Shown: positions 10,690-22,505, numbered from the stretch's first letter. The stretch is 64,000 bases of DNA from Hanleya hanleyi (GCA_036873755.1 JAVTVY010018991.1:1-64000), one strand, 5' to 3'. Notes: generated by a model from the letters alone, not told the origin. Translations and numbers: made by a program.

Positions 10690-10998
10690 TGCAAGACAGA
10701 AACGGTCAGCAGGTTTCACTGATGCCGGCAAGACATGATGCTCCAAAAAATTTCAAATCCGTATCGCTGATCAGTATTGTTAATACATATGATTTTCGTT
10801 ATAGTCGTTATCTAGAGTAGGATGTAGCTCTTCTACGTTTTGATTGTCACTATTCATATGAACACCATTAGAATACATGGGTTCATACGAACCCTAGCCC
10901 CGGTTTAAGTGGAATTAGGCACAAGTTACGAAACATAACACCATAGATCTTGCCCGTTACATTCGTATTTTGCTATCAGCATGCGATATATTTCGCCA
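10690..10998 (-). mobile_element. PLE 3' UTR copy upstream of the truncated element
   Basis: Reverse UTR sequence (agacagaaacggtcagcag ... TATTTCGCCAAAG) placed directly 5' of the RT body at 9588-10687 in element orientation. PLEs typically form such partial tandems (pseudo-LTRs). Its hairpin region near 10830-10855 is decayed. Confidence 0.7.
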
Positions 10999-12096
10999 AA
11001 GTCCCAACAGTCAAACAAAAACTTCTTTTTTTCTTTGATAGGCATTTAGAAGTCGGCGTATATAACATAAAGCTATTTTATGGATAACAACTTCTTTATT
11101 GCTGCGGAGCTGACGTTTCGTTGGAGATACTTCCAACTTTTTCAAAGCTAATGAACTACACAGTACAGATGAGGGTATTTTCCTACGAAGTAGGCTACAG
11201 ATTGCAAATTGTCCGGTAATGAGTGAGTCCATCCGAATCCTTTCGTCGGCAAAATAAGGAGAACCGTTGACATTAGAACCTTGATTTTTGGCATGAACGT
11301 GCATTAGGGCATTGTTACCAGCAAGTGCTGATCTGAAATAATTCTGATTTAAATTAGATTGATAATTAACACTTCAGTATATTGTTATGTGAAATGTAGC
11401 CTTTAACGTGTATCCTATTTCACATTGGCCACATCAGCTTCAAACTCAGGTCAAATTACCCAGAGCTAAAAATACCCTGTCCCACTGTATGTCTTTGTAC
11501 CGGTTATGCTCAGGAGAATGACATACAATCATTATTATCTTGTGCAGAGACGGTGTTGGTCTTGAGTTGAATTACCGTAAACTACATAAATGCTACCTTT
11601 CTACTATAGTACTATATATAAAAATTTGTTGTATTGTTGGGAAAATAATGCGATTCAAAAAGTTGTTTTGGTCCTGGACAAGGGCACTGAAAACCATAAA
11701 AGATATGTAAATGTATTTTCACACGTAAAGCTTGAAATCTACTGAACCTATATTATTCAATCTGTTTCCTTTAATTAAAAAATTGTAAAATTAAATGGGC
11801 GATCGTTATTTATTTTGGAATGAAGGCGCATTAGGAGACTGTTACCAACAAGTTCTGAGCTGACCTGCTTTTGATGAAAATTTCTGATGAAAATCACTGG
11901 CGATTACTGGGCGGTGCCCATCTTAATATAGGCATGATTTCAACTGGGGGTGGGATTTCCAAGAGTTCAGTTCGCGTTCGAGTCCTAATGCCTACTGTAC
12001 TTCGTAGGTCCTGTGACGTTAGTCACACTGCTCATGTATACAAATGATTAACAAAAAAAAACAAACTATGCTAACTAAAGTCGGTTTCGTACATAG
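10999..12096. other. No gene recognised
   Basis: Flanking DNA of the LTR element. The frame at 11011-11304 (minus) shows no known domain. The last four bases, ATAG at 12093-12096, are the left target-site duplication of the element that follows. Confidence 0.4.
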
Positions 12097-12724
12097 TGTT
12101 ACGTCAGCAAAGCGTAACAGAAAGATTTGTGAAGTCAAGGATTAGCAATCAAATATTTATTTACAATACTAAAATCATATACAATTTAAGTAAGGTTAAT
12201 ACAACAAATAAATATCTGAAATATAGTCTCACTGTTCAATGCTATACCGGTGTGCACTTTACAGTCCTTGTTGACGCGCACAAATCACTCTTCTGTATAA
12301 TGGTAATCCAACACTGCTCAGTTGTACACAGTCCCAGTAAATGTCCAATATCCGATAGCCTTCAACAAATAGCGTAGACCATGCAGCACCCAACAGTCAA
12401 TACACAGGAGTAAACAATCTAGCAGTCCGTAATTACAGGCAAAGGTAACACAACACAACAGACCCACATAAAAAGCCAGTTTGAATTCCCACCTGAATGA
12501 CTGACTGAATGCGCTATTTACACTCTATGGGCATTCCAGATCATTCTACTCAATCAAGAAGCTTCTAGAATACACAACGTTACCGCATCATCTGACCTAG
12601 ATACAATTTACAACAGCCTTCCAGAAAGCTCCAAGTGGCTGACCCACATAAAAATACGTGAACAAGCTTGCGCAGCCTCCAAAAACATCCACAATGTCTA
12701 CTAATAGACTACAATACCATGGCA
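12097..12724 (-). repeat. 3' LTR
   Basis: Starts (minus strand) with TGCCATGG at 12724, right after a purine tract, and ends CGTAACA at 12097. Positions 12412-12724 align closely with 16566-16879. The inner part (12097-12411), with an AATAAA-type polyadenylation signal on the minus strand near 12149-12154, has no match at the other LTR. Confidence 0.8.
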
Positions 12725-12746
12725 CTCCCGCTCTAAAAAAAAGAAA
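12725..12746 (-). other. Polypurine tract
   Basis: Minus strand AGAGCGGGAG lies immediately before the TG of the 3' LTR, as expected for the plus-strand primer site. Confidence 0.6.
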
Positions 12747-12842
12747 GTTTCAAATTTGGAACTCTCTTGACAATTCAAAACATTATTGCAAAAAAAAAAA
12801 TCTATATTACAACAGCAAAAATGTTGACAAACATATGTACAT

Positions 12843-13600
12843 TATATGCGAGACAAACAATCAGCAATCAAATTGTCCTTGCCCTTAATATGTCTGATTT
12901 CAACATTGTATTCTTGTAACATCAAACTCCATCTTAACAATCTTTTTTTGTTCTGGAACAGATTCTCCGAAGCGACAAACGCCGACATCGCCTCCGCACG
13001 ATCCGTCAGTGGAACTTGCCAAAATCCTCACAGAAGATAAAACTTTGACACAAACTTAGCACTTCACACTTTATCAATGCAATCGTCAATGCGTGGAATA
13101 GGGAATGTGTCACCTTTCTCTAGCCAGTACACATCCTGTAACTACCATCTGGCTTTGGAACGAGGATACAAGATGAACTCCAGTTATTATTACTTGGTTC
13201 AATGAAGTCATTGTCCAATAAATACTGAATCTCTTTTTTCAGATAGTTTTGTTTAATGAGATTCAAACGATATGGGTGCTACTTCAGCGGATTAGAATCT
13301 CCGACGTCATGTAAAATTTTATCAGTCCGAGTAGGAATATCGGGAAACAAATGTTCATATTGACTGAGCAGAGTTCGAAGTTCTTCCTGACGCGCTGGTT
13401 CAAGATGACACAACTTGAAATCCAAATTAAGTAGAGAGTTCTGTAATTTCGCCGCTGTCATGGGCTCTTCACAAGTTTCATTATTATCAGGGTCAGAACT
13501 AACTACACTTGCAGGGTGTACAGTACTGTTTGTGCTATCTCTGTCTATGTATAACTTTAACACATTTACATGACATAACTGTTTGTGTTTACATAAATAA
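12843..13600 (-). pseudogene. Retrotransposon reverse transcriptase and RNase H end (internally deleted)
   Basis: The frame 13563-13279 gives the RT N-terminal region (LLSQYEHLFPDIPTRTDKIL), followed by WSSSCILVPKPDGSYR, then frame-broken FPIPRIDDCIDK, then FWQVPLTDRAEAMSAFV. At about 12960 this joins directly to LLRWSLMLQEYN and IRHIKGKDNLIADCLSRI plus a stop near 12843, the usual end of Ty3/gypsy RNase H. The whole YxDD-containing palm and the active part of RNase H are missing. Confidence 0.85.
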
Positions 13601-13639
13601 GGTTACTTAATTTCTGTTCAATGACATAAGGACCATAAT

Positions 13640-14946
13640 ATCTAGCCTTAAGTGGATTACCAGGAATAGGCAGAAAAGCCAGTACCTTCTTACCAGGTTT
13701 GAAACTTCGTTTACGGTCATGTTTTATCATAGGTTATTTTCATACATTTTTGTGCTGACTTTAAATTTGACATGGCCAAATCACATGCTTTATTCAACCT
13801 GGTGCGAAAGTCCGACACATATTGTAAGAGACTACATTAGTCAAGATCACTGTCTAAGAACTTTTCCATTAGCAGTTTAACTGGTCCTCTAACTGTATGA
13901 CCAAAGACTACTTCAAATCGACTGAAGCCTAAAGCCTCTTGAACAGACTCTCTAACAGCAAACAATAACAAATGCCTTCATCCCAGTCTTTCTAAGTGTC
14001 AAACAATAAGTCCTAATCATGTTCTTTAATTTCTGGTGAAATCTTTCTAATGCGCCTTGGCTTTCGGGTGATATGCAGATGATTTGTACTGCTTTATTCC
14101 CAATTCATGCATGACTGTTAACATGTATTGATTGCCTGGCTTTGTTTTTGGTAATAGATCAACACAATCTATAATGACCCTACTAAATGCTTTATCAAAT
14201 GCAGGGATTGGTTGTAGAGGGGCCTTTGGTATGGTTTGGTTTGGTTTTCCTACCATTTGACATGTGTGGCATGACCTACAAAATTCCGTAACATCTTTCG
14301 TTAAATTTGGCCAATAGAAATGATTTAGAATTGTGTAATATGTTTTGTTAACGCCTAAATGGCATGAAAGAGGTGTTTCATGGGCTAGTCTGAGGATATC
14401 TGAACGATATGAATTTGGTACTACAATCTGATTCTTAACTGTCCACTCATCATCAGGTGACACATTTGGCGGTCGCCATTTGCGCATAAGCACACCATTC
14501 TTACAAAAGTAACACACAGGCTCTTGAGTTACATCACATTCATCTACTGCCCTGTCAAACAACTTGGAAATGTCCTTGTCACTATGCTGTTCATTAACCA
14601 GCCGTGATTTAGAAAAATTGTCATTAGAACATTCCAATTTGCTATCAAAATGTGGCTTATCAGCCTCATCATTTAAACACACGAAAGTGTCGGCCAAACA
14701 AACGTCATCTTTAAGAGACTTTTCAGAGTCAGCCAATTTACTCATTGCTCTAGTAACTGCACACGCAGGATACAAACTTTGAAATTCATCTTCAACTGGA
14801 TCATGGATGTGATCTAAACAAGGCTCGTCAGTTACAATCGGATTAACCTCAACCTTATCTCCCGCAAGATCGTTTCCAAGAAGTAATTGAACACCCTCAA
14901 ATGGTAAACTACCTTTAATACCCACAGTAACAAGCCCAGAAATCAA
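13640..14946 (-). pseudogene. Retrotransposon integrase (upstream of RT)
   Basis: The frame 14946-14047 begins with a segment following protease (GVQLLLGNDLAGDK), then PACAVTRAMSK, then the integrase zinc module HLGVNKTYYTILNHF with CRSCHTCQM (H-H-C-C), then SRVIIDCVDLLPKTKPGNQY (first catalytic Asp). After YMLTVM the core is deleted and the sequence rejoins at HELGIKQYKSSAYHP. A one-base shift then reveals ESQGALERFH, holding the catalytic Glu. Further frames to about 13640 match the C-terminal region (FAVRESVQEALGFS, FGHTVRGPVKLL). Confidence 0.87.
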
Positions 14947-15006
14947 GTCGGAAGACAGATGAACGTTATGGAGCGAACCGGTGTATAATTTACAGAATCT
15001 ACCCCT

Positions 15007-15549
15007 TTAATCAGGACATAACTGCCTGCAGATGAAGTCAGAAAACGGCAAAGTATCTGCCAACGAAAGAGACTGGGACGCGCCCGTGTCTCGCAAGATC
15101 TTCACAGGAGTAGGATTAGACAAATCACTTGGAAGTGACACAAAACCATTGTGGAAAAATGGTTCAAAAATCTCCATAACAGGATTTGAAAAACTGTCAA
15201 CCTTATCCTTGATAGAACTAATAGGAACAGTGCCCCTGGCAATCTTAACGTCATATACACTATGAACGTCACTAACCTGCTCGGGTATAGATCTTGAAGC
15301 GAGAAAACCACTGGGCTTTTGAAAGGCTTGATCTTGTTTTCTTTTCAATTTAAAACAATTAGCCATTAAATGGCCGTCCTTCTTACAATAGTTGCAAACG
15401 GGAGATTTATTTTGAATGTTAAAAGTGGGTGACTGAGACTTTGTATTTGACTTTTGACCTTTGTAACTGGAGTTAAAAGTTTTAGACCCTGAGAAAAAAC
15501 TGGGTTTTTCAGCAAAACGTGCTGCTTGATCTAAAGTATTGGCATTCAT
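15007..15549 (-). pseudogene. Retrotransposon zinc knuckle and aspartic protease
   Basis: Reads CNYCKKDGHLMANC (a CCHC-type zinc knuckle with C-x2-C-x4-H-x4-C spacing) around residues 50-64, then a linker, then PVKILRDTGASQSL with the protease active-site triad Asp-Thr-Gly near residue 155. The frame closes shortly after, and the protease continues into the next frame at 14946. In a live element it would process the polyprotein. Confidence 0.85.
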
Positions 15550-16446
15550 TCAAGAAATGTTCTAATATCACCATGGATACACCTTTTAAATTCCTCTACC
15601 AGCATAAGCTGTCTAAGGCTTTCAAATTGGTTGCAAATTTTAACCGAAGCACACCACCTATCAAATAACTGTTCTTTTGAACGAGCAAATTCTACATGAG
15701 TCTGAGAGTTTTCTTTTTCACAACTACGAAACGTTTGTCTATAGACTTCAGGAGCTAATTCATAATCTTTAATGATTAAATCCTTCACTGTATCATAATC
15801 TGATGCTTGCTCTACCGTCAATTGAGCGTAAATGTCCCTTGACTTTCCGATCAAAACACTTTGAAGAAGTAAACTCCAATTTACTTTTGGTCAGTTCATA
15901 TTTTCAGCAATTTTCTCAAAATGCAGAAAATATTAATCAACTTCCTTTTCCTGAAATGGTGGGACGAGACGTATTTGACGAGCCGCATCAAATTTCGATT
16001 GTGATTGTACAGGTGCATGTGCAGGAGGACTTGTTTGCGACTGTAATTCCATATGTTTCATTTCTAACTGAAACTGTCATTCTTTCTCTTTCTCTAATTC
16101 CTCTTTTTCTAACTTTTCTCTCTCTAACTGAAACTGTCTTTCTTTCTTTCTTTCTCTTTACTCATTTTCCTAATTCTAATTTCTTTAATTCCAGCTGATA
16201 TTGCAATTCTAATTTCCTTATTTCCAAATCATCAGCTGTTTCCTCAGTTAAATCAAAATCACTTTCATCCCAAATTTGTTTGCTAACAAAATGTTTAATA
16301 ATGAGTTTCTTAATTTCTTGCTTTCTCAAAGATGTTTTAACTTTGATTTGTAGGAATTTACACAGCGCGAACAAATCCTCTTTGCGTAGTTCGTTAAATA
16401 CCTCCTGACTAGGCTTTGAGGCAAACTCTGCTGGGTCAAATGACAT
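15546..16446 (-). pseudogene. Retrotransposon gag
   Basis: ATG at 16444-16446 starts MSFDPAEFASKPSQEV, followed by a Lys/Glu-rich coiled-coil-like stretch (LEIRKLELQYQLELKKLE). The frame is interrupted about 16160-15855 by a Ser/Leu/Thr-rich pyrimidine-tract region, then resumes with DIYAQLTVEQASDYDTVKD and the capsid-like block to 15546. The break means the copy is inactive. Assignment rests on position, start context and the continuation into the zinc knuckle. Confidence 0.75.
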
Positions 16447-16565
16447 GCTGATAGTGTACTCCCTGACTTTACAAATTTAGACAATGTTGTAAAGCTGCAT
16501 CAATTTAGAACTATGTGGCATTTCTGCCAGCTGATCAAAAATGTAAACAAACTTTAAAGTGGATT

Positions 16566-16879
16566 AAACAATCCAGCAGTCCGTAATTACACGCAAAGGT
16601 AACACAGCACAACAGACCCACATAAAAAGCCAGTTTGAATTCCCTCCTGAATCACTGACTCAATGCGCTATTTATACTCTATGAGGCATTCAAGATCATT
16701 CTACCCAATCAAGAAGCTTCTAGAATACACAGCGTTACCGCATCATCTGACCTACATACAATTTACAACAGCCTCCGAGAAAGCTCCAAGTGGCTGACCC
16801 ACATAATAATACGTAAACCAGCTTGCGCAGCTTTCAGAAAAATCCACAATGTCTAACAATAGACTACAATACCATGACA
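16566..16879 (-). repeat. 5' LTR (shortened)
   Basis: Matches 12412-12724 with few differences, starting TGTCATGG at 16879. Compared with the 3' LTR, the distal half, including its polyadenylation signal, is missing. The gag leader begins soon after, at about 16530. Confidence 0.8.
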
Positions 16880-16883
16880 ATAG

Positions 16884-18385
16884 CATGAGTGGCAATTAAT
16901 CGTAATTAACGGCAATACCGTCATGCCATACTTGGGACCGAAAACCCATTTAATATTCCACGTCCTTTGTTAATAATGTAAGCTAAACAATTATGCATAT
17001 ATTTAACTAAATTCTTCCTGTAGGAAAGATATATTTAATCTCTAAACTGCATTAAATGACCTTGTATTACCAATCACTAACTACTCTATACGTATTTTTG
17101 ATTTTATATAATAAATTTACCATGCTAATCCTCGTGGTGAAAGTTCCAAATATTTTGGTAGGCCAAAGATAATATCCATATCTGAAAAACTAGTTATGGT
17201 GACCTGGACTGATTACGGTTATAGTATTGGGTAAAACGAAAAAGAAAATATGTCTGCAGCTTAATTTAACCCAACTAGTTTTTTTAAAAATAACCAGTGT
17301 TAATCAAATATTTTGGCATATTGAAAACGCTTATTACCTTTCCAACAATCAGTTATTTCCTTCGAACAGCATTTTTGGACTTTGAAGCAGAACAAATCCA
17401 TCTTTATGTCAACTGAGGCTAAATAATGTGGCGTGGATATGTTTTGTATCCCAAGAACTGTAAAGATAGGTAGGTGGTGAAATTTGTAGAATGTTTGCAG
17501 AATTTCTGTCGGCAGGAGCCCGAAGTTCAGTTTTATTGCAGATGCAGTATCCCTGAGCTGTTAGCGACCATAATAGACCAATGTAAAATCTTTTCATCAT
17601 TCTAGGATTAGCACATACATACGAAAACTAATCTCTAGTTGTGTATATGTATAACAGTTCGGATCAGTTCATTTTTAGTATATGCCTTTCTATAGACGAG
17701 GTCATGTATTCTGATCACAATTTCCGTCCATCTGTCAGTCTGTCCTTCTGTTAACTTTTGAGGTCAAAATGTGAAAGTTGCTGTGATTGAAAATACAGTG
17801 AATGTGTTACAGCAAAAACATTGTTTTTTATGTTAAATTACAGTTCCGTCTCAATGTGGATTGTGATGGCAAAGTTTTTTTACCTTTCTGCCAAATTTGG
17901 CCAGAGGGTATTGTCTGCTTGGTCCATTGTTAACACAATATCTGTTGAAGGATTATAGCCAGGCTTTCAAAATTCATTTAATTTTATCCAACTCTGGCAG
18001 CTTAGTCTACATTTTTATGCTGATTGAATGTGGAGCTATGATAGCAGCTCATTTTGAGACCAGAAACTAAAGTAAACTTCCCTTTTCATGGACGTTGAAA
18101 AGAGAATGTTATCTGAATTGTTTGACCTAGAAAATATTTATGATTGACATCGCAAACATGACCTACTTTGGAAATAATATTTAAATAGTACAGTCTGTTA
18201 AAGTAGATTGTTGTCTCAAAACAGCCCGCTCTTATACCTGGAATACGTTCTCGCCCATGAAAAGGACAATAAATAACTCGTGCATTCAATGTCAAATTTA
18301 ATCATAATTTGCTCCTAATGTACAGGACTTCTTTGTGTGAATATTGGCATGCATATTTTATTGCGTAGATTCCACCAGAGGTGAG
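16884..18385. other. No gene recognised
   Basis: AT-rich sequence without recognisable domains in any frame or repeats shared with the rest of the window. Minus-strand frames at 17409-17600 and 18086-18295 look random. Confidence 0.35.
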
Positions 18386-18642
18386 ATAATAATCCTACCT
18401 CATCAGGTTCTTCAGTCCTATCAGTTGACCGTGATGCCTCTTCTGCTCCAGCAGATGTGGAGGATGGTACAAACCATCATGTGTCCTCCGAAGAGACCAG
18501 TAATCATGTTGTAAAGCCTGTTCCATTCCCAGCACCCTTGCCACAGTTTAGTTCCTTAGTGCAGCAAAGACTGGATGCTGGTAGACTTCCTTTGTGGGAA
18601 TTCACTTTGACCATTCAAGGGGAAATAGTTTCCATTGGTTAA
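18386..18642 (+). CDS. Putative exon of an unidentified gene
   Basis: Open from an AG at 18384-18385 to a TAA at 18640-18642, or to a weak donor CATTG|GTTAAA. It encodes a Ser/Asp/Glu-rich stretch, then PVPFPAPLPQFSSLVQQ and RLDAGRLPLWEFTLTIQG. The proline-rich linker followed by an ordered-looking segment is more gene-like than its surroundings, but the acceptor is poor and I know no family match. The exons at 19956, 20400 and 21314 on the same strand may belong with it. Confidence 0.3.
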
Positions 18643-19955
18643 ACTCTCAAAACAATATTTTCTTATAAACCATGCTGAAATTAACCAAATCAAATTCATC
18701 AATTAGCATTCGTCAATATGATCTGGGATTTATCTGTCCTATTCTTGTATATATTTGCTCTGAAATTACATCATTAGAACATTTTTGACCATTTTACTTT
18801 TTCGACCTGTAATTGTTTTCACTCACATTCACGAGAGTCAATGACTTGTTCAAATGGCCATATGGCAACTTGGAAATTAATAGGCAATGAAAAGCACGTT
18901 GAAAGATTTTGTTTCCTCCAAAGGAAAACAAATATTCACATTGAAGTCTCATTTGAAATTCTGCTATGCTATATTCATTCAGGTTGTGATTGTTTTTCTT
19001 TTTTATACATACATTACAACAAAGGTGGATTCCATATTCCATATGAACTTGCGGAATTCTATGTTGGCCTTGGTTATGACATTTGTAGCCAGCCTGAATA
19101 CTGAAATATTGGTGTAACCCGGACCAACAAAATTGTCTGAGTGGCACTGAACTAGGAAAAACACCCTGGGTATGTCCTTTTAACTGTAATTGTTAATGCT
19201 TTCACTGTTTAGCCTTCTCATTATATTCGTCGGTCGCGAGTTCCTATCAAATCTGACTTCAAATTACTGTCCAACTATGTTCAAACTATCAGAACAACTG
19301 TTTTTCATGGTAGCTGTTAGTTAGGTCTTGCTCCTGGTCAAAGTCTCTCGAATAAAGTGGTGCATGCTGTGACACAGCATTTTTTAAATTTTAGAAGAGA
19401 TTTCTTTCCCCATGCTGTTTCCATGAAGAATAGCCTGTTCTAACACAGAAAATCACCCCTCTGCAAGGTTGGTTACTTTTGCAACTTTGTTGAAAATTTT
19501 GCGAAAATCAATGATTTAGACATTGGGAGGCAAGGTCATATAATGTGATAGCGAGTTCTGTCTCTGTTTGATATGTGTATTACCAGTTCCTGTTGTACAT
19601 GAAAATAATACTATTAGTACTAATGTTGCCACATGGAGAAAAAAGTAACACCAAAAGACATTCGCATCCCTGTCCTGCCCACAATCGGTATTTGTAAGCA
19701 GATGCACCCTCATTCATAACAGCTCTCTACATGTCATAACCACAGGGTACATTCTATTTGATCAATTTGGCAATTAATTCGACTGAAAGTACCTTTCACT
19801 GAGATTTCTGGGAAGAACACCGAGTATCTGGGCCAGAGCTGCTGACAATGGCAAAGTAGTGCTCAGGGAAAATAGAGCTTAAGTGGGTAGTGTATGTGAG
19901 TTACTTCTCACTGGTCACTGATAAGTTGTTGAATATGTCATTCATTTTCTAAAAG

Positions 19956-20081
19956 GTTCTGGACGAGATGAACTATTTAATTTGGGCGAAGGAATTTGCG
20001 ACTATGGATGGCGATTTTGACCGGGTCATGGGACTCATCGAACATTCACGTGGTGTTGAAAACCTTGGAAAAGAATGTAGT
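19956..20081 (+). CDS. Exon of an unidentified gene
   Basis: A 126-bp exon between acceptor TCTAAAAG| and donor TAGT|GTAAGT, in frame 0. It reads VLDEMNYLIWAKEFATMDG, then DFDRVMGLIEHSRGVENL. It splices in frame to the exon at 20400. Composition suggests a helical segment. The family is not recognised. Confidence 0.5.
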
Positions 20082-20399
20082 GTAAGTATTTGAACTTGAT
20101 AATTACAACAAAGGATTTTTTTTGCTAATGTAGTTTTCAGTCAAATGGAACATCTTCGTTAAAAAAATATAACACCCTCGTCTCTAATTTTCATATCAAC
20201 AACTTGTAGATATTGATGTAGAGCTGAATTTGAACTTATCTTCCCAGTTGACAAATAATTAGTATTCTGCCTCAATTTTTCTCATAAGGGCCATATGCCT
20301 TTCATGGCGAGTAGATGGTGTGTGGGGGGGGGGGGTTATACTTCTATAAAAAGTAGGTATGCTCGACATAATTTTGTTTCCTCTTTCTTCTTTTGACAG

Positions 20400-20510
20400 G
20401 TAGAAGACATAGATGAACGGGACCTTAAGAATGTGGAGTTTCTTCATCGAGTGACAAAATTTGACAAGGGCAAGGGAGAAAAAAAGCCTTCCTTGCTGGA
20501 CAATTGTTAA
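20400..20510 (+). CDS. Terminal exon of an unidentified gene
   Basis: Begins after a good pyrimidine tract and CAG (CTTCTTTTGACAG|), in frame with the exon ending at 20081. It reads VEDIDERDLKNVEFLHRV, then a Lys/Gly-rich stretch ending LLDNC and TAA at 20508-20510. Acidic then basic, possibly helical. The in-frame junction, both consensus splice sites and a stop support a real last exon, but the product cannot be named. Confidence 0.5.
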   Translation, partial: VEDIDERDLKNVEFLHRVTKFDKGKGEKKPSLLDNC

Positions 20511-20931
20511 GGTTCGTACTTTTCCGCAATTTCAATGGCAATTATAATTTTCAATTGTGCAATGCTGACAAATTATGCGATGCTGACAAATTATTTTGAG
20601 ATTATCGAATATTTCCGAATAAAACGGAGTATGCAAAGATTCTCAAAAAGCTTTTATTTTAAAGGAGCTATGCAGCCCAGACTCTGTATTGGCCAGCCCC
20701 GACTTAAATCATTGGGTAGATGCTTCCACATCAAAATTAGAATCTCTTGGGATACAGCAGTTCCCTGCACATTCTCAGTGGTGCCTATAAGCCCAGTCCT
20801 ATTTTCAGAATGAGAAGTCTACAGACTTGTATTTGGTAGTCTGGAATGTTTTGGTTTGTTGTATAAATTTTAATGCATGTACATCGTTTTAATGTGTTGA
20901 TTACGGTAATCTATGTAATCTAGCTAAACCA

Positions 20932-20958
20932 AGATGGTATATAAGGGGAATACCATCT
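20932..20958. other. TATA-containing hairpin
   Basis: AGATGGTAT, 9-nt spacer, ATACCATCT: a perfect 9-bp inverted repeat that includes the string TATATAAGG. It could be a TATA box or just a hairpin. No gene start is evident nearby other than the open frame at 21295. Confidence 0.25.
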
Positions 20959-21313
20959 AGACGAAATGCTATGAAAACTTCGTGCGAAGTGTTCGCCGAT
21001 ATTCTACGAGATCTCATAATCAGCCACTCGCAACAATTTCTAACTTTTCTCTTCGACAATGATTGACGTTCACTTCACAGAAATTAACATCTTCGCACGA
21101 CAATCAGTCTGATTGAAATTTTGTTGTTTTTCTAATGTCTTCTACAGTAGCCCAATTCTGAACAAGCAGAGTTGAATATTAACAGAATATTTTCTGAAAT
21201 TGGCCTCCAAAGTGTGTTTTATTATGTGCGAATATTGAAGAGAAGAAGCATACTTTAAGAAATTTGTCTAAACGGCCACTGCAAGACCTGAAATTTGTCC
21301 TCCTTTAATGTAG

Positions 21314-21594
21314 TCTTCCAGGAGACTGATGACCCAGATAAAGTGATCAAGTCGACTCCAAAGGATCCACATTATCTCTACATCTGCATGGAGTCTCGTA
21401 AAATATCGGCTATGTATGTTTGTGCCGATGGTGTAAGAATCTACAAGTGTGAAGAAAATGATGTCAAGTCAAGTCTTCTATCGACATATTATGCATTTGA
21501 CTTGCATTTTCCTCGAATATACTCACAGTTGTTACGATTTATGCAACAGTATAGTACGACAACGTTTTGGTGGAAAGAAGTCCACCAAATATGA
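21314..21594 (+). CDS. Putative exon, weakly similar to invertebrate multi-copy hypothetical proteins
   Basis: Open from an AG at 21312-21313 to TGA at 21592-21594. It reads DPHYLYICMESRKISAMYV, CADGVRIYKCEENDVKSS and FPRIYSQLLRFMQQY. The pattern (YL-C-x-V-ADG...F-L-F-P-Y-LLxFMQ) recalls a repeated hypothetical family often next to transposons, but I judge this only from memory of the pattern. After 21555 another frame reads FGGKKSTKYEKFELK, suggesting a frameshift near the end. Confidence 0.35.
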
Positions 21595-21639
21595 AAAATT
21601 CGAGTTGAAATTTATGGCCAAGAACCAAAGGGAGGAAAA

Positions 21640-22050
21640 AAAAAATGAAACCTGCCTCCATATTAAGTTTTTCCTGTACCCTTCTCCATTGAAACAAACC
21701 AAGTCACATTAATAAGTTAGAGTAACCTCTATGTTCAGTCCCTATGTTTACATATATTTATGACAACAAATCTATAATTTGTTCTGTTCTTGTAAATACT
21801 CTGATGTAAAAATACTGTGCCAATCACATGATCATATACATGTATTTTTGTGATATTTCTGTGATCCATAATATGTATTAGTTAACACAATTTTATAGGG
21901 GAGAGGGGATAACCGAAGCTCAGTCAAATCTTGCGCATTACCCCTCAGCCCGATTAATTTTTATTTTTACAACACCAAACTAATTCGCAAAAAACCAATT
22001 CCTGAAGGACCTATTTTAGGAATCTAAACATCTTTATTTTGAGCTGTCTT
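21640..22050. other. No gene recognised
   Basis: AT-rich sequence downstream of the putative exon. No canonical AATAAA signal is obvious, and no repeat is recognised. Confidence 0.3.
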
Positions 22051-22505
22051 GAACAAACAAATGGTTTGAATAATTGATATTCTAGTCCACTTAATATTGA
22101 TCATATTGATTATCCCAGTCTACTTGAAATGCATGTACTTGATGGTAATTTTATTGTGATGACTATTGATTAGTGAGGTTTTTTTGATGTGTGATTTTCA
22201 TGACCAATATATTTGCCGTAAAGAAAGTGCTTTCATAATGCTGAGTTTGCTGGTCTTGATGGATTGATTGTAATGAGAGTTGAACAAACATGGTTTGAAT
22301 ATTGATATTCTGGTCCACTTAATATTGATCAATTTGATTATTCTGGTCCACTTGACATGTATGTACTTGATGTATTGTAGTTTTATTGTAATGACAATCT
22401 GTTGATTAGTGAGACTTTCTTGATTTTTATTACCCTTATTTTTGCAGTAAGGAAAGTATTTTCATAGTGCAGAGTTTTTTGGTCTTGATGGCTTGATTGT
22501 AATGA
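22051..22505. repeat. Two-copy tandem repeat, 231-bp period
   Basis: GAACAAACAAATGG at 22051 and GAACAAACATGG at 22282 begin two similar units. Each contains GATATTCTRGTCCACTTAAT, then TGTACTTGATG, and near the end a GTAAxGAAAGT block and TTGATTGTAATGAGAG. The sequence then passes into the degenerate start of the 90-bp minisatellite. Confidence 0.75.

Larger units (their letters stand above)
12097..16879 (-). mobile_element. Gmr1-like Ty3/gypsy LTR retrotransposon, defective
   Basis: A 4.8-kb minus-strand element bounded by TGTTACG...CATGACA and a 4-bp duplication ATAG (12093-12096 and 16880-16883). Order along the minus strand: 5' LTR, gag (16446-15546), zinc knuckle and protease (15549-15007), integrase (14946 to about 13650), RT (13563 to about 12960), RNase H end (about 12960-12843), polypurine tract, 3' LTR. 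Integrase before RT is the copia-like order known in Gmr1-type Ty3/gypsy elements, whereas standard gypsy has RT first. The integrase core, RT palm and most of RNase H are deleted, and the 5' LTR is shortened, so it cannot move by itself. Confidence 0.88.

Noticed and set aside
11929..11992. tRNA-like sequence with GTTCGAGTCC and ends GGCAT/ATGCC
   Set aside because: T stem and D arm do not pair and length is about 62 nt; probably chance or a decayed SINE.
12096..12377. Open frame in the left LTR as a gene
   Set aside because: It lies on the opposite strand of the retrotransposon within the LTR.
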